Notes under the pieces: model-generated
Seen by the model: only the letters and a program-made list of their open reading frames with translations
Told to the model about the DNA's origin: nothing
Databases searched by the model: none
NCBI RefSeq assembly: GCF_004664715.2
Contig: NC_051070.1
Coordinates: forward strand, 70,870,200-70,934,199
DNA: 64,000 nt
Direction: 5' to 3'
Origin: Peromyscus leucopus
Taxonomy: Eukaryota > Chordata > Mammalia > Rodentia > Cricetidae
Part shown: one piece after another, positions 35,084-47,791 of the stretch
Position numbering within the stretch: position 1 is the first letter of the stretch
Layout: each line of letters begins with the position of its first letter
Translations under genes and position numbers: made by a program

Positions 35084-35991
35084 CCAGTGGTCAGCATTGG
35101 TTATCTTCCTCTATTGCTCTCCATATTTATTTATTCATTTGATTAATTAATTAATTAATATATTTATTTATGTGGTAGAGGTTCTCATTGTAACTGAAGC
35201 TCACCAACTGGACTACACTGTCTGACTAGTGAGACCCCAGGATTTCTCTGTCTTTGTTTCCCAGAGCTCTGACTGCAGGTGCACCCACATCAGCTGGATT
35301 CTTAAGTGGCTGCTGGAGATCAACACATAGGTCCTCTTGATTCACAGCAGGCAAGTGACACACTGAGCCTCTCTTTAGTCTGTAAGGACTATGAATTTAC
35401 TCATGTTACAGTTTCACAGAACATAAACAGGTATCTTCTGGCATTCTGATGCACTGCCCTTTACCATGTGATTTAAAAGTAACTCTGTTAATTGCTGAAT
35501 TTATATGGAACTGAGCAGTAAAGGAGAAAGATTATTTCAGATGGCAGTGCTTCACAGGGAAATTCACAGCCCTTTGAGGACCTTTTTTTTTTTAAAAAAA
35601 TTAGGCTTCATTAGACAATAGATATACAGAAGTAAACATATGACAATGGTCTGAAAGTGAATTAAAGATTGCACATGCCTCTTGATGAATCTGACATTGG
35701 TTCTCCTAAATTATCCCTCTAAATAACAACCATGAGTTCAAAGCAACTTTATGCTCAGCAGGGATGGGTTTTCCCATTCTCCCTTTTAAGTGCTGCCTCT
35801 TTTAACTACCAAGAAAGACAGGAAGCAAGTAAAAGTCTGTGGTGAGCTACACTGTTTCCTCTGTACAAGGAGCTTGTGACCTATGATCATACAAAACCCA
35901 ACTTCCTGCTTGAGGCGATGTAGGAATCACAGTACACGTGCAGTCACTTGACGCTGGTCTAAGGCCGAGGAGACATATTCATAGGAAGGAG
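34451..35991. other. Intergenic, microsatellite at 35001-35080
   Basis: Unique-looking DNA with a (GT)n run, a short TTTA/TTAA-rich stretch near 35125-35170 and a possible diverged SINE at 35170-35370. No gene seen. Confidence 0.5.
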
Positions 35992-36574
35992 ATGTGCCTC
36001 ATACCTCCTCACAGCCTGCTCTGTGTGCTGCTGGCCTTGGCCTTCTCTGGTATGGATGTCTTACATATAGTTAAGTATATTAAGCAGGAAGCATCACCCT
36101 AGGCATGTAGCAGTTCACATGGAAGTGATGGGGAACAGGTTTTAGAGAGAAGCAAGCAGAATATGTCTTCAGTTAGGTTTGTCTTGGGTCTCAAGGTAGC
36201 AAATTCCAACAGTGTTTTGTTCACACTATCACAGAATGAACTTTTTTCTTTCTTTTGATTTTTCTCCAGGATCCAATTTGGGCCAGAAAGTGACTCAGGT
36301 CCAATCAACTGCAAGTATACGAGAGGGGGAATCAGTCACCCTGGACTGTTCATATGAGACAAGTTGGAAATATTATTTTCTTTTTTGGTACAAACAGCTT
36401 CTTAGTGGAGAGATGATTTTTCTTATTCGCCAGATTTCATCTTCTACTCGTACTGAGAAGAGCAGCCGCTACTCTGTTGTCTTTCAGGAATCATCCAAGT
36501 CCATCAGCCTTGTTATTTCAGCCTCACAGCTAGAAGATTCAGTCAAGTATTTCTGTGCACTCTGGGAACAGACT
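35992..36574 (+). CDS. Trav15/Dv6: TRA/TRD V segment, Trav15/Dv6-like, functional
   Basis: Leader exon 35992-36049 ([19 protein letters not shown], donor GTATGG) and V exon 36270-36574 (acceptor tttctccag), joined at a Gly codon to give [13 protein letters not shown]. The first cysteine (LDCSYET), tryptophan (LFWYKQ), the [10 protein letters not shown] strand and DSVKYFC are present. CDR3 starts CALWE. These features match mouse Trav15/Dv6 and human TRDV1, a group that joins TRA J segments or TRD D/J segments. It would therefore be usable in alpha-beta and gamma-delta T cells. Val replaces the usual Ala before KYFC. It is the last V before the second cassette. Confidence 0.92.
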
Positions 36575-36613
36575 CACAGTGTTTGAAATGATAGCACAAG
36601 CTGAACAAAAACT
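36575..36613 (+). other. 23-RSS of Trav15/Dv6-like segment
   Basis: Heptamer CACAGTG (36575-36581), exact 23-bp spacer, nonamer ACAAAAACT (36605-36613), one base off consensus and the strongest in the window. Confidence 0.94.
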
Positions 36614-37544
36614 GGAGCTCCTTAAGCACAGCCTCTCTCTTGGGAGCCCAGATGAGAAGCACACCTGCACATCACAGACCAGACAGTCCCAACCATGGCT
36701 TCTTCCACTGTGGTCTGCATCAGAAGTGCGTTTCTAAGTAAAACCCCATTTTATGAAATTTATAATCAGTTGGTGTGTGTCTTTCTTTTAATTCTTTGTC
36801 TTGAAAGTATTTAGCTAAAAATAGACCACAGAGAGCACATGCAGTATTTTCTATATTTGGGAATCTTACACCACAATAATCTAAAGTATTAGTTTTTCTT
36901 TAAGTTGGTCACAGCACATAGCTCAGACTAGGCATCTGGAAGAGCAAAGAACATAATTTCCTTGTGAAACTGAGAGAAGCAGAGCCATCATGAGTGAAGT
37001 TGTCAGAGACACATTAGGAGGAGTTCACCCCAGGAAACTGCTGCTTCTGGGGAGTCCCTGCAAATCACTGTCATCTGGTACTGAGCCTGAGATACAGAAG
37101 TTCAGCTAGACCAAAATAGGGAAGGACAGCAGCATGAGGGCAGCACCTGATTGTACTCATACTTTTGGAAACACAGTGAGTCTCATAAATCAATTGGAAT
37201 CTAGAAGGATAAACCTCCCTCATCTACTCAGTCTCACTCATTTGATGGAACTTCAGAAGAAACCATGGTATTATCCAACACCCTACACTCAGACTTGACC
37301 TAAGATAAAGAAAAACTCTAGAAGTGAGGAGTAGAGAAAGAAACTGAAATATGAGTTGGAACCTCATTGAAATCTTATGTGCCTTGGCCTCTATCAACTG
37401 AAGTACATAAAAAAATATGAATGTATATAAATACATCCCACCTGTTTCTCAACTTCCCTGTAATTGCTTTTTCGAAGTCCAACCTTTAAACAGAACAACA
37501 TGGGGAAGGAAATTCTGGGAAATGTGTTCCAGACATGTTTTCAA
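36614..37544. other. Intergenic, no gene seen
   Basis: Unique-looking DNA after the Trav15/Dv6-like RSS. Confidence 0.45.
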
Positions 37545-37775
37545 AGATTTATTTATTTATTTTATATTGTATGTGTTACTATTTTTTCTGCATATTTGCG
37601 GTTGTACTTTCTGCAAGTCTGGAGCTCATGGAGGCCAGGGAAGGTTACTAGATTTTCTGTAATTGGATTTACTGAAGTGTGTGAGTTACCATGTGAGTGC
37701 TGGGAAATGAATCTGAGTCCTCTGCAAGAGCGACCAGTTCTCTTAACCACTGAGTCAATGTTCTAACCCCTGTTT
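37545..37775 (-). mobile_element. B3/B2-like SINE
   Basis: Begins with tttatttatttatttta and includes gtgctgggaaatgaa and ccactgagtcaatgttctaa blocks, reverse to the SINE. Confidence 0.75.
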
Positions 37776-38491
37776 CCAGATAGTTTACATTGAGACTACA
37801 AAGCTACCATAGGGCTTCTGGGTAAACTGTGGGGTTAGATGTTGGGTTTCTGAGACAAGAGGAAATGGAGGCAAGGTGAAATTGCAATAGGTCATTGAAG
37901 AACAAGAGCTAATACAACAGAAACTATCCAACATGGTACTTTCTCCACAAAGAACCAGCCAAGGGATGTAACAAGCTGCTCCTGCAGTTACCACAAGCTG
38001 CAGCCACCAGTGAAGTGTCTGCCTGCATGGTCTCCCTGAGAGCCACAGAGAGAAAATTCATCTGTCCCAATACATTTTTCCTGGTGTTTGTTTCAGTTCC
38101 TGGCTCTGGATTCCTGCCCTGAATTCTGACTTGGTTCTCTTGATGATGGACAGTGAGGTAGAAGTATGATCTGAAATACTCTCTTTCTTATCCAGCTTGA
38201 TTTTGAAATGTGTTCTATCACAGAAACCCAAGCCAAAAAAGAACAGGACCTCACCTCAAAAACTTCTGACAGAAACGCGGTCTTTTATCACAGAAATCCT
38301 CTTCTGAAAATACCAACTGATAACTTGTTTTGATTCATGAGACTAGTTGTCTTTGCATCTGTGGAGACTGATAAAAAGTCATTCCAAGCAGAGGAGAAAC
38401 CACCTCATCCTGAGAGGATGAGACAATGATTGTGTGCATGATGCCTTTTACTTTATGATATTGGGTGTTTTAATCTATTATTTTTGCACAG

Positions 38492-38495
<4 letters not shown>

Positions 38496-38541
<46 letters not shown>
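38496..38541. repeat. (CA)n microsatellite
   Basis: Pure CA run. Confidence 0.95.
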
Positions 38542-38543
<2 letters not shown>

Positions 38544-40266
38544 TGCTTTGATTGTATTCCCCTATTATCCTCTCTGACTACTCTCCCTCTCCCCACAAAC
38601 TCCTTCTTCTTTCCCACAAGTATCATTTTTGCCTTATATTTATATCCTTTTCCTGTCACCCACTACTTCAAGTAGGATTTCTTCCATGACCATGACTTGG
38701 GCAGGGGAGTTCCTGGAGAAAGTGAAATTCTTATCAGCGTTACACCACTGAGGAATATGACTTCTCCAGTGTAGCTCTTCAGATAGGGTTGAACATCCTG
38801 ACAATGATAGAATGCTTAAAGGTACAATCTTGTACTTGTAGACATTGCTGTTGTGATGTCACAGCAGGCATGACCATGTCATTTCCAGAAGATTGTATTT
38901 ATTTGTATTTGTAAGTTTATATTTTGTTAGGTTGCTGTCTTATAATCTAATCTTGCTGTCAAAGCTTTTAGGACTCACGTCTTACAACAATTTCTCTATT
39001 GTCCTAAACTGTGTCTCACATGCTTCCTTTCTCATTTTATTTTCAGTCCTTCTATCCTCCTTTTCCTTTCCTTATTCTCTTTATGACTTACACATTAACT
39101 CAAAAGAAGTACATTTTCACACAAACATTGTCTTTGAACTCTATTGGGGATTTGAAAAAGTGCCCTAGTGTTTTCCACTGTAAGTCAGCACTGGGACTTC
39201 TGCTGAGTCGTTATGTCTGGTAGTTCAGGCACATTCCTCCTAAACAGCAGTAGATAACATAAATCTAAGTAAAGACAAATCACTAAAGGATTCTGTAAGG
39301 CTACAACATTTATTTTGGCAGGAGAATCCCTCAAAGGAATGCAAGGTAAAGCAACAGACACTTAGAGAACCCACTAAATGTAAACAATGAAATTTTCTTA
39401 ATACATGTAAAATTCAAATTCTCAACTCCAAGCCTTGTGCCTTGCCTGCCCATGGTGTTGTTTCATCAACTCCCAGCTTGGTGATATTTGGCACTTCCTA
39501 TAATTCTTGAATCAAATGCAACAGCCTGTGAAGACTTTCCTTTTCCTCGTTGAATATCAGGCTCTAGCCTATTCCAAATGTAGAATAGGGAAATATTTAT
39601 TTTCAAAATTTTTATTTATAAAGTAAATCATTTTATCAGTCTTAAAATGTGGTACTAAATGTAATGAACTTCTAGAAGAATTAGACTCATACTTGTGCAT
39701 GGGAAAGAATAACAGCTCCCTGAGATGGAAGTTTCTGGTTCCTCAAAGACACGTGAAAGGAAGTGGTTGGAAGGTAAGAGTGTTGCTATCTGAACAGGCC
39801 CCACAGAGGAAAGAGGAGGACCCAGAGAGCTACCAAAGACTCAGCTCAGAATCGGTTTAATGAACTCTCAGCCTTAGAGTACCCTCCATGCCTAAAGGAT
39901 AAAGCTTTACGTCTTCTTCCTCTGAGGCTCATCTTCTGTCTTATACTGACACCCAGTCCTTTGTCTGTTCCTGGGAATGTACTCTGTAAAACCCTAGATT
40001 ACCACTAGCATTTCTGCTACATCTGCTTCCTTGTCCCTCCTACTGGCTCCTTGGCTCTCCCTTTGATGCCATTTTTGGTTTCATGTCATGTTTATTCTGT
40101 TACTGTATAAATTTCTGTTTCTTTCTTTTTTGCTGCTCTCTTTTCTTTCTTTTCTCATGTCCCTTTGCAATTTCTCTTGAGAAAAGGTGGTTTGAGAGGC
40201 TTAAGGTCTATTGGGATCACTGAGAGAGATGTGGGCTGAGGGGAAGATAATTCCAGAAAACTGAGT
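38542..40266. other. Intergenic, no gene seen
   Basis: Pyrimidine-rich and AT-rich DNA up to the assembly gap. No V segment or RSS found. Confidence 0.45.
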
Positions 40267-40766
40267 NNNNNNNNNNNNNNNNNNNNNNNNNNNNNNNNNN
40301 NNNNNNNNNNNNNNNNNNNNNNNNNNNNNNNNNNNNNNNNNNNNNNNNNNNNNNNNNNNNNNNNNNNNNNNNNNNNNNNNNNNNNNNNNNNNNNNNNNNN
40401 NNNNNNNNNNNNNNNNNNNNNNNNNNNNNNNNNNNNNNNNNNNNNNNNNNNNNNNNNNNNNNNNNNNNNNNNNNNNNNNNNNNNNNNNNNNNNNNNNNNN
40501 NNNNNNNNNNNNNNNNNNNNNNNNNNNNNNNNNNNNNNNNNNNNNNNNNNNNNNNNNNNNNNNNNNNNNNNNNNNNNNNNNNNNNNNNNNNNNNNNNNNN
40601 NNNNNNNNNNNNNNNNNNNNNNNNNNNNNNNNNNNNNNNNNNNNNNNNNNNNNNNNNNNNNNNNNNNNNNNNNNNNNNNNNNNNNNNNNNNNNNNNNNNN
40701 NNNNNNNNNNNNNNNNNNNNNNNNNNNNNNNNNNNNNNNNNNNNNNNNNNNNNNNNNNNNNNNNNN
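40267..40766. other. Assembly gap (500 N)
   Basis: Exactly 500 N, a usual placeholder length, so the true size and content are unknown. A missing V segment or boundary sequence could lie here. Confidence 0.98.
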
Positions 40767-41289
40767 AACTTCACAATATTTAAAAGAACATTTTGTTTCT
40801 AATACAGTAATTAAGGTTTTTCTTTTATGGAGGGGTTATGACAACATTCACATACATACTGGAAGGCCAGAGTGGACTTTGGAATTAATAATCATGACAG
40901 AGTCCAGCATGTCTGTCCTTGGCAGGAATGGTCACTCAGCCATGTCTGTACCATAGAAGGGTCCTCTCTGTTAGTCTCCCAGGGTGGTCTACTGTACACC
41001 TGTGTGGTTTGGACACTTATGTTTCTGTGTGATGGCATCATTAACTGTGAGAGGAGTACTAAGCACTCAGATCCTTGTTTAGATCATTAGTAGTGACAGT
41101 GCTGCTGCTGGTGTTCACTAAGTGGAAAACAGTCAGATCATATTTTTTCTTCAGGACAGACATAGTTAAGAACAAGCTCAAATGTTTATTTTCTGAAATG
41201 CCTTATGGTTAACAGTTAATGTTAGACACACTGATGCTTTTGCTTGCTATTACTATCATTTTTATATTATATGTAATCTCTAATTCCTT

Positions 41290-41530
41290 TATCAAAATGA
41301 CCATTTATCTTAGTCAGAGTTAGCTATTGCTATGCTGAAAACACCATGGCAAAGGCAACTTGGAGAGTAAAGGGTTTATTTCAGCTACAGTTCCACATAA
41401 CAGTCCATCATTGAGGGAAGTCAGGACAGGAATTCAAACAGAGCAGGATCATGGAGGCAGGAGCTGATACAAAGGCCTTGGAGGGTGCTGCTTACTGGCT
41501 TGCTCTCCATGACTTGCTAATGGGTGTGTC
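41290..41530 (-). mobile_element. Rodent interspersed repeat (partial)
   Basis: Contains agggtttatttcagctaca, aacagtccatcattgaggga and gctgcttactggcttgctct, reverse to the family seen at 28435-28860. Confidence 0.65.
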
Positions 41531-41559
41531 TTCTTTCTCAAATACAAAGGACACAGTCC

Positions 41560-42270
41560 CATATTGGTTGTTCTGGTCTTCTGGCTTTTACAAATTTTCT
41601 TTCCCCTCTATCCTCCCTGATCCCTGAGACTTAGTTGTAGAATTGTGTTGTAGATGCATCAGCTGGGTTTGGGCAAACTATGTTCAGTTGTCTCTGAATT
41701 TTGACCTGTTGGGGATCTTTGTAGTATCCTCTACCTGCTGCAAAAAGAAGATTCTCTGATGTGAATATTGATGCTGTGCTTATCTGTGGGCATAAGGTTA
41801 AATATTTAGAATGTAGTTAGACATTATACGGGTTGAGGAAAGCAGCAGTAGCAGGCTTTCCTCTAGGTTCCATGGCCTCACCAATCCCAGAAGTTTTCTG
41901 GGTTTACAGTGCCAGACAAAATTTCCCTCTTAACTTGTGGGGCTTGAGTACAATTAGATGGCTGTTCATTACCATCAAGATGTGACTGCCATTACAGCAT
42001 CTTTGGGAATATCTTGTTGTGCTGGTCAAATCTTTACCGAAGGGTGTCACTATTAATTGCTTTTGGTCCTTGACAGCTTACAGAGTACCTTCCACTGTCT
42101 TTAACAATAAGGACTTAGCTTCAAATTCTGAGAAGCAGCTATAGGCAACTGTAATACCCTATACTATTTGGGGAAACTCTTGGACTCCCCTAAGCAACAA
42201 CTTGAAAAGATAATTTTCATCCATGGCACTGGTTTTTTGTTAGATAGGCTCTTGAGAGTGCATTACCACC
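41560..42270 (-). mobile_element. LINE-1 (Lx-like) 3' UTR
   Basis: Shares blocks such as atttagaatgtagttag, ctgtgggcat/ctgtgggtac and a spaced tggcatcat-type series with the L1 at 2140 and 43960. It is followed by a GT microsatellite at about 42285-42329. Confidence 0.65.
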
Positions 42271-42283
42271 TCAAGTAGCATAC

Positions 42284-42330
<47 letters not shown>

Positions 42331-42375
42331 TGTGTAACATATTTACATATACTATACATTATTTTAAATGAACAC

Positions 42376-42727
42376 TGTAGCTAGAAGTTTTCCTGTGCCC
42401 TGCCTGGTCCACAGCCACTCAGACCCAAGTAAATACACAGAGGCTTATATTAATTAATACTTCTTTGCCATTAGGTCAGGCTAACTACTGACTAGCTCTT
42501 ACACTTAAAGTCAGACCATTTCTGTAAATCTATATGTTGCCACATTTTCCATGACATTACCTGTATGCCATTACATGCTGCTCCCTGGACAGCAGGCTGG
42601 CATCTCCTGACTCAGCCTTCCTCTTTCCAGAATTCTCCTTGTCTGCTTATCCCACCTATATTTCCTGCCTGGCTACTGGCCAATCAGCATTCATTAAACC
42701 AGTATACAAAAGCATTATTCCACAGCA
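42376..42727 (-). mobile_element. Solo ERVK-type LTR
   Basis: TGTAG...CCACAGCA with flanking gaacac (42370-42375) and gaacgc (42728-42733), a 6-bp duplication with one change. Same family as 8046-8391 and 55927-56321. Confidence 0.85.
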
Positions 42728-42769
42728 GAACGCAAAATATGATCACCTATGGCTATTTATTTATTCATT

Positions 42770-42912
42770 TATTTTGAAACAATGTCTCACTGTGTAGCTC
42801 TGGATGTCCTAGAACTCACTTTGTATACCATGCTGGCCTTAAACTCACAGAGATCCACACACCTCTACCTTCCAAGTGCTGAAATTAAAAGAGTGTGCCA
42901 CTACACCTGGCT
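42770..42912 (-). mobile_element. B1 SINE
   Basis: Reverse B1: tgaaacaatgtctcactgtg, ctggccttaaactcacagag, ccaagtgctgaaattaaaag. Confidence 0.88.
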
Positions 42913-42929
42913 CCCCTATGGCTTTTAAA

Positions 42930-43946
42930 AAATACCTGGTGTTATTTATTCCTTCTTCTTCCCTTCTCTCTCTCTATTGCTCTCCTCCCAGCAACACCAG
43001 TTAAAGGTCCCCTCCTTATTTTCTTTATTTCTATTTTATTAATTTCTGCTCTGATTTTTAATATTTCTTGTCTACTGAATTGGTTAATTTCCAAATCATG
43101 ACTTGCATCATTACGCCATTTCTTTGTGCTCTTTCTGATTCTATCTTTCTTTTTTGCTTTCTTTTTATTTGTTCTTTGTGTCTTTCACATCATGCATCTT
43201 GATCCCCTTCATTTCCTGTTTCCTTGTATCCATCCTCTGCCCTGGCAACCTGCCCCCAAAATAACATAAAACAAAACTTAAGAGGAGAGAAAAAAAAAGG
43301 AAAAAACTCTCATCACAGAAGCTGTAGTGTGACATAGTGAATCATGCAGTAACCCTTTTATCCATATATTTTTATGTATATGTGTTCATTGTAAAGAGTC
43401 TTTGCTCTAGTTTGAGGTCTCTGTTTCTGCTACTCGATCGATGTTGGGTCCTCACTTGGACTCCTCTTGGATATCCTGTTTTTGCCCTGTACTGGTGAGT
43501 GCTGCAGCTGGTGAGGGGCAGGGACAGCTCTCCCACTCTTATTATCTTAGGGCCAGCTCTCCCACTGCCATAGACAGCAAGGGGTGGAAGCTGGAGTGGG
43601 GGTGTCTTTCCCTCACCTGCACCGCCATATGGCAGGTGAGGGGCAGGACCAGATCTCCCATGCTTGCATTCTTGGGGCTGCTCACCTGTGCCCCCATCAA
43701 CAGGATCAACTCTGCTGTGCTGCCCAAATGAGGTACAGGGCCTGCTTTCTCAAGTGTTGCAGCTGATAAATGGGAGGGTCAGTCAGCTCTCTCATCAGCT
43801 ACAAGTAGGAAGGGCAAGGTTTGGCATCTTTCTCTCACTCCAACCACAGCACCACATACAAGGGAGCAGAGCCAGTACCAGCTATGCCCCTTTCATGCAC
43901 TCAGAGCTGACTCCCCTGTGATTGGTTGTGGCTTTCTGTAACAGGT
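42930..43946 (-). mobile_element. LINE-1-derived DNA up to the block B junction
   Basis: Around 43020-43100 it matches reversed L1 ORF2 (ttaatttctgctctgatttt). At 43490-43800 a ~70-bp degenerate unit (gctggtgaggggcaggg...ctctcccac) repeats three to four times. It ends where homology with block A begins. Confidence 0.6.
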
Positions 43947-43959
43947 CTGTGTCTTTTGT

Positions 43960-44585
43960 AAAGAAGAGATTATTTGATAAGGGCTGAGGACTACACTTAA
44001 CTGTGGGTACAGTGATAGATATTTAGAATGTAGTTAGGTATTATGCTGGTTTAGTAAGTTAACAGTTGTATGTTGTCCTGGGTAGTTGACTAAGTTTTCA
44101 GTACCAGGCATGGTATTTCTCTTGTTATTTCTTATGTCCAATTAGAGAGCTTTTGATTGCCACCTATTTATGAGGGCCGCTATTGCATCTATAGGTTTTC
44201 ATGCCATATTGGTCCTGGTAGTTTATGGCATCATAGCTGGTTAGAGTAATTGATTGCTTCTAACTTTTGGAAGCTTGCATGTCAACCTCTGGTACCATGA
44301 AAGTTAGTCATCAGGAGAAGGACTTCAAGTCTGATCAAGCTGGGATGCTCTGGATCTTGTGTTTCAAATGTATAGTGTTGGCAGCAATAGGGACTCGCTG
44401 GCAGCTTCTGGGATGAAACCAAGGTCAAGAATATAATAGTCTATAATGTTTTAGGAGTCTCTTGAAATTCTGGGACCAACAACTTGAATGAGGGATTCAT
44501 GTGACTGGTATTGAGGTTCTTTTTTAGAAATATCTATGACTCTTGGGGGAAGAATTGTCAGCCCAGATGAAAACAGCTAATGTAA

Positions 44586-44626
<41 letters not shown>

Positions 44627-45560
44627 ATGCACAGATTTTATAATTATGTGTATTTTATGTACTTTTGGTAAATAGATACTAATATGTTTTCTTATAACTA
44701 TTTTAGACATTTTTACTGTTATTTCACCCTCCTTGCTCTCTCTCCTTCTGTGTTGACCTCCCTTCCCCTTCCAAATACCCCACCCTCATTTTTCCTGTTT
44801 CTCCCATTAAATTACATTTGTCCTCCTATTCCTTTCTCTAGTGCTTCTCCCCATGTTCCCTTTTGTACCTTTCTGGCTTCTGTTGTTTCTCCAAGTTAAT
44901 ATTTTTTCATCTGAAGATTTGGAGTTCGGAGCCTATACAATTCCCATTGGAGTTACAAGTTCAGTAGCAGAACATGTGGAATTTGTCTTTTGGGGTCTCA
45001 GTCAACTCATTCAAAATAATCTTTTCTAGTTCCATCCATCTACCTGCAAAGTTTATGATGCAATTTTCCTCTACATTGAAGAATATTTCATAAAGCATAG
45101 GGGCCACTTTTTCCTGATCAATTCATCAATTGAAGGACATTTAGTTGTTTCCATTACCTAGTAACTGTGAACAGAGCAACAATGAAAATAGCTAACCAAG
45201 TATCTGTGGAGCAGGATGAGAGTTCTTTAGACATATACCAAGAAGTGGCATTGCTGGATCATGTGGTAGATTTTGTCTTTAGTGTTTTGAAGATTCTCCA
45301 CAATGGTTTCCAGAGTACCTGCACCAATTTTTGTTCTCCCCAACAGTGAATGAGGGTTCCTTTCCCCCCACAACCTCCCCCAGCCTTTGTTGTCAGTTAT
45401 ATTTATTGATTTGAGATACTCTAACTGGGGTGGGATGAAATCTCAAAGTTGTTTTAATTTGCATTTTTCTAATTGCCAATGATGATGAACAATTTTGAGA
45501 TATTTCTTGGCCATTTTTATTTCTCCTTATTATAACTCCATCTAGACAGTCTTGTCTTTT
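43960..45560 (-). mobile_element. LINE-1 (Lx-like) 3' part, copy B
   Basis: Counterpart of 2140-3690, with a longer GT run at about 44590-44622. Confidence 0.8.
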
Positions 45561-45662
45561 GACCATCTGCATTTCCTTCACCAGGAAGTGATGATGTGTA
45601 AAGGGCTGGTTTATTGAGACTTATGGAGATGTCCTGAAGTCACTTTTTTTGGTGGTGTCAGT

Positions 45663-45676
45663 CCACTAGGGGGCAC
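45663..45676 (+). promoter_or_regulatory. CTCF-like motif, forward, left of cassette B
   Basis: CCACTAGGGGGCAC, unchanged from the block A motif at 3799. Confidence 0.6.
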
Positions 45677-46029
45677 TGCAGGGTTCCTAGAAACTTCTTT
45701 TTCTTAAGGTGCCTAGAGGTTTGAAGAGCTGGGAAGAGACATAAGGCAATCCACTCACAAAGCAAGGAGTAGGGGTGACTGCCTGGAGTTCACCAGATAT
45801 TTAGCTCCTAACTATTCTATATAAAACCACAGATATCTAGAGCCTGTTCACTGGATCCCATGTGCCTATAAATCTATTTTAAGAACAATTCTCTCAACAA
45901 AATTGAATCTCACTGGGCATTATAATGATGAACAATCAAGAGAGAACAACTTCACTGTTTCATTTTTAAAAAGTTTCATTTTGAAAATCCCCCAAATTCA
46001 AAGAACTAGAAATTATTCCAGTACACTTT

Positions 46030-46033
<4 letters not shown>

Positions 46034-46111
<78 letters not shown>

Positions 46112-46128
46112 CAGAGACAGAGACAGAA
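46034..46128. repeat. (CA)n-(GA)n microsatellite
   Basis: Counterpart of 4171-4280 with a different CA:GA ratio. Confidence 0.95.
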
Positions 46129-46642
46129 CATATACTCTAAACTAAAAAGAAAAAGAACAACTACTTGAGAAAAACTGGATAATCAGGTATGAAAATAAAA
46201 GGAATAGGGCCTCACTGAACTTGAGCTGGCATTCCCAGCCTGATTAGAATCAGCTGTATTTTCCTGTACAGCAGTTCACAACAGCTAGGCAGAAGGCAAG
46301 TGATGGAAAAAAATCAGGGTGGAAACATGGCCATGCCTTGTTTTTTTCTAGTCAACAAAACTGTCATTGGGAACATTTTTTATGCACATGATGATCTGCT
46401 AATATCAAGAGGATCACTGCATGCTGATTTTTTTTTTTTTTTGCATTGTGTAATTTAAGAATCCTACTAGGACTTTCTCACTGGGTGTATTAACCACACT
46501 TAAGAGAGGGCCCATTGCAAGTCGTAGGTGGCCAACACAGAATGAACCCAATGGTGTTTTATATCACATTGCATAGTTTGTATGTTCTTTTTGGTCCTAT
46601 TGATTTTTTATCCATTTTATATGGTTTCCTATCTTGTGTTTT

Positions 46643-46689
<47 letters not shown>

Positions 46690-47248
46690 CTTCTTCATTT
46701 TTGTTTTTAAATTCTGGTGTTGGGATTTTTTGTTTGTTTGTTTGTTTGCCTGCTTGTTTGCTTTCTAAAGAGAGGCAAAAAGAAAGGTCACACAGTTGGT
46801 TGGGTGAGAATGTGAGAGAGGTCTGAGAGGAATAGGAGGAGAGGGGACTAGGATCATAATATATTGTATAAAATTCTTTTAGAAGATTAAAAAAATAGTA
46901 CTAAGATCTTTCAAGGTTCTGCTTTAGCAACTGGAGCTCTTAGGTTTCATACCAGTATTTTGCATTTATGTATTCCCCTTCCTCACACAATTTTTTCCCA
47001 AGTCCTCTTCTAAGAAGTTTTACATCAGAAATATACTGTCCTGGGACCTGCATATTGGCCTACACAGTTGTGGAGCATTTTCCATGCAGAGTCATGTGGT
47101 GGAGGTAGGTGGGGTTTCTTGTTCAAATGAAAGTGGAAGGCAGGTGATTTGGAGAGAACCTGTTGTGTGTAAGCACAAGTGTGTCTGCCCACAAGACTCG
47201 ACACCCTCATATCTGGAGAGAGGACACTCCAGAAATTGGACAGGGGCC

Positions 47249-47752
47249 ATGGAGAGGAACCTGGGAGCTGTGCTGGGGATTCTGTGGGTGTGGATTTGCT
47301 GTGAGTTGTGCTCACCTAAGCTGCTTTAGGGACTCTCCAGAAATGTCAGTGGTGGAGGGGGATCAGCCAACCCAAAGCTCCTGTGCAGTCATCCTCATGG
47401 TGTCTCCTGGGACATTAGACAGGTGTGGGAGAAAACTCCTCACTGATTCTGGTTTGCTTTTGTTTCCCAACAGGGGTGAGAGGAGTTGAGGTGGAGCAGA
47501 GTCCTTCAGCCCTGATTCTCCATGAGGGAACCAGTTCTGCTCTGAGATGCAATTTTTCTACCACCATGCAAAGTGTGCAATGGTTCCAGCAGAATCACAG
47601 GGGCAGCCTCACCAATCTTTTTTACCTGGCTTCAGGAACAAAGGAGAATGGGAGGTTAAAGTCAACATTCAACTCCAAGGAGCGCTACAGCACCCTGCAC
47701 ATCAGGGCTGCCCAGCTGGAGGACTCAGGCACCTACCTCTGTGCTGCTGAGG
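47249..47752 (+). CDS. Trav4: TRA V segment, Trav4-like, functional (block B)
   Basis: Leader exon 47249-47300 (MERNLGAVLGILWVWIC, donor GTGAGT) and V exon 47474-47752 (acceptor cccaacag) giving WVRGVEVEQSP. The first cysteine (LRCNF), tryptophan (QWFQQ), SGTKENGRLKS, DSGTYLC and CAAE are all in frame. Unlike the block A copy there is a single TACC before the second cysteine, so this is the working paralogue. The product is a TCR alpha variable domain, resembling mouse Trav4. It starts the second cassette, about 11 kb downstream of the Trav15/Dv6-like segment. Confidence 0.94.
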
Positions 47753-47791
47753 CACAGTGCTCCCAGCAAGCCTGAAGCCTGACCCCAAACT
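47753..47791 (+). other. 23-RSS of Trav4-like segment B
   Basis: Heptamer CACAGTG, 23-bp spacer, weak nonamer CCCCAAACT. Confidence 0.85.

Noticed and set aside
40217..40774. 185-codon minus-strand frame
   Set aside because: It is almost wholly the run of N.
43490..43800. Regular short repeats resembling a CRISPR array
   Set aside because: Units are degenerate, contiguous and without unique spacers, in a mammalian L1-rich setting.
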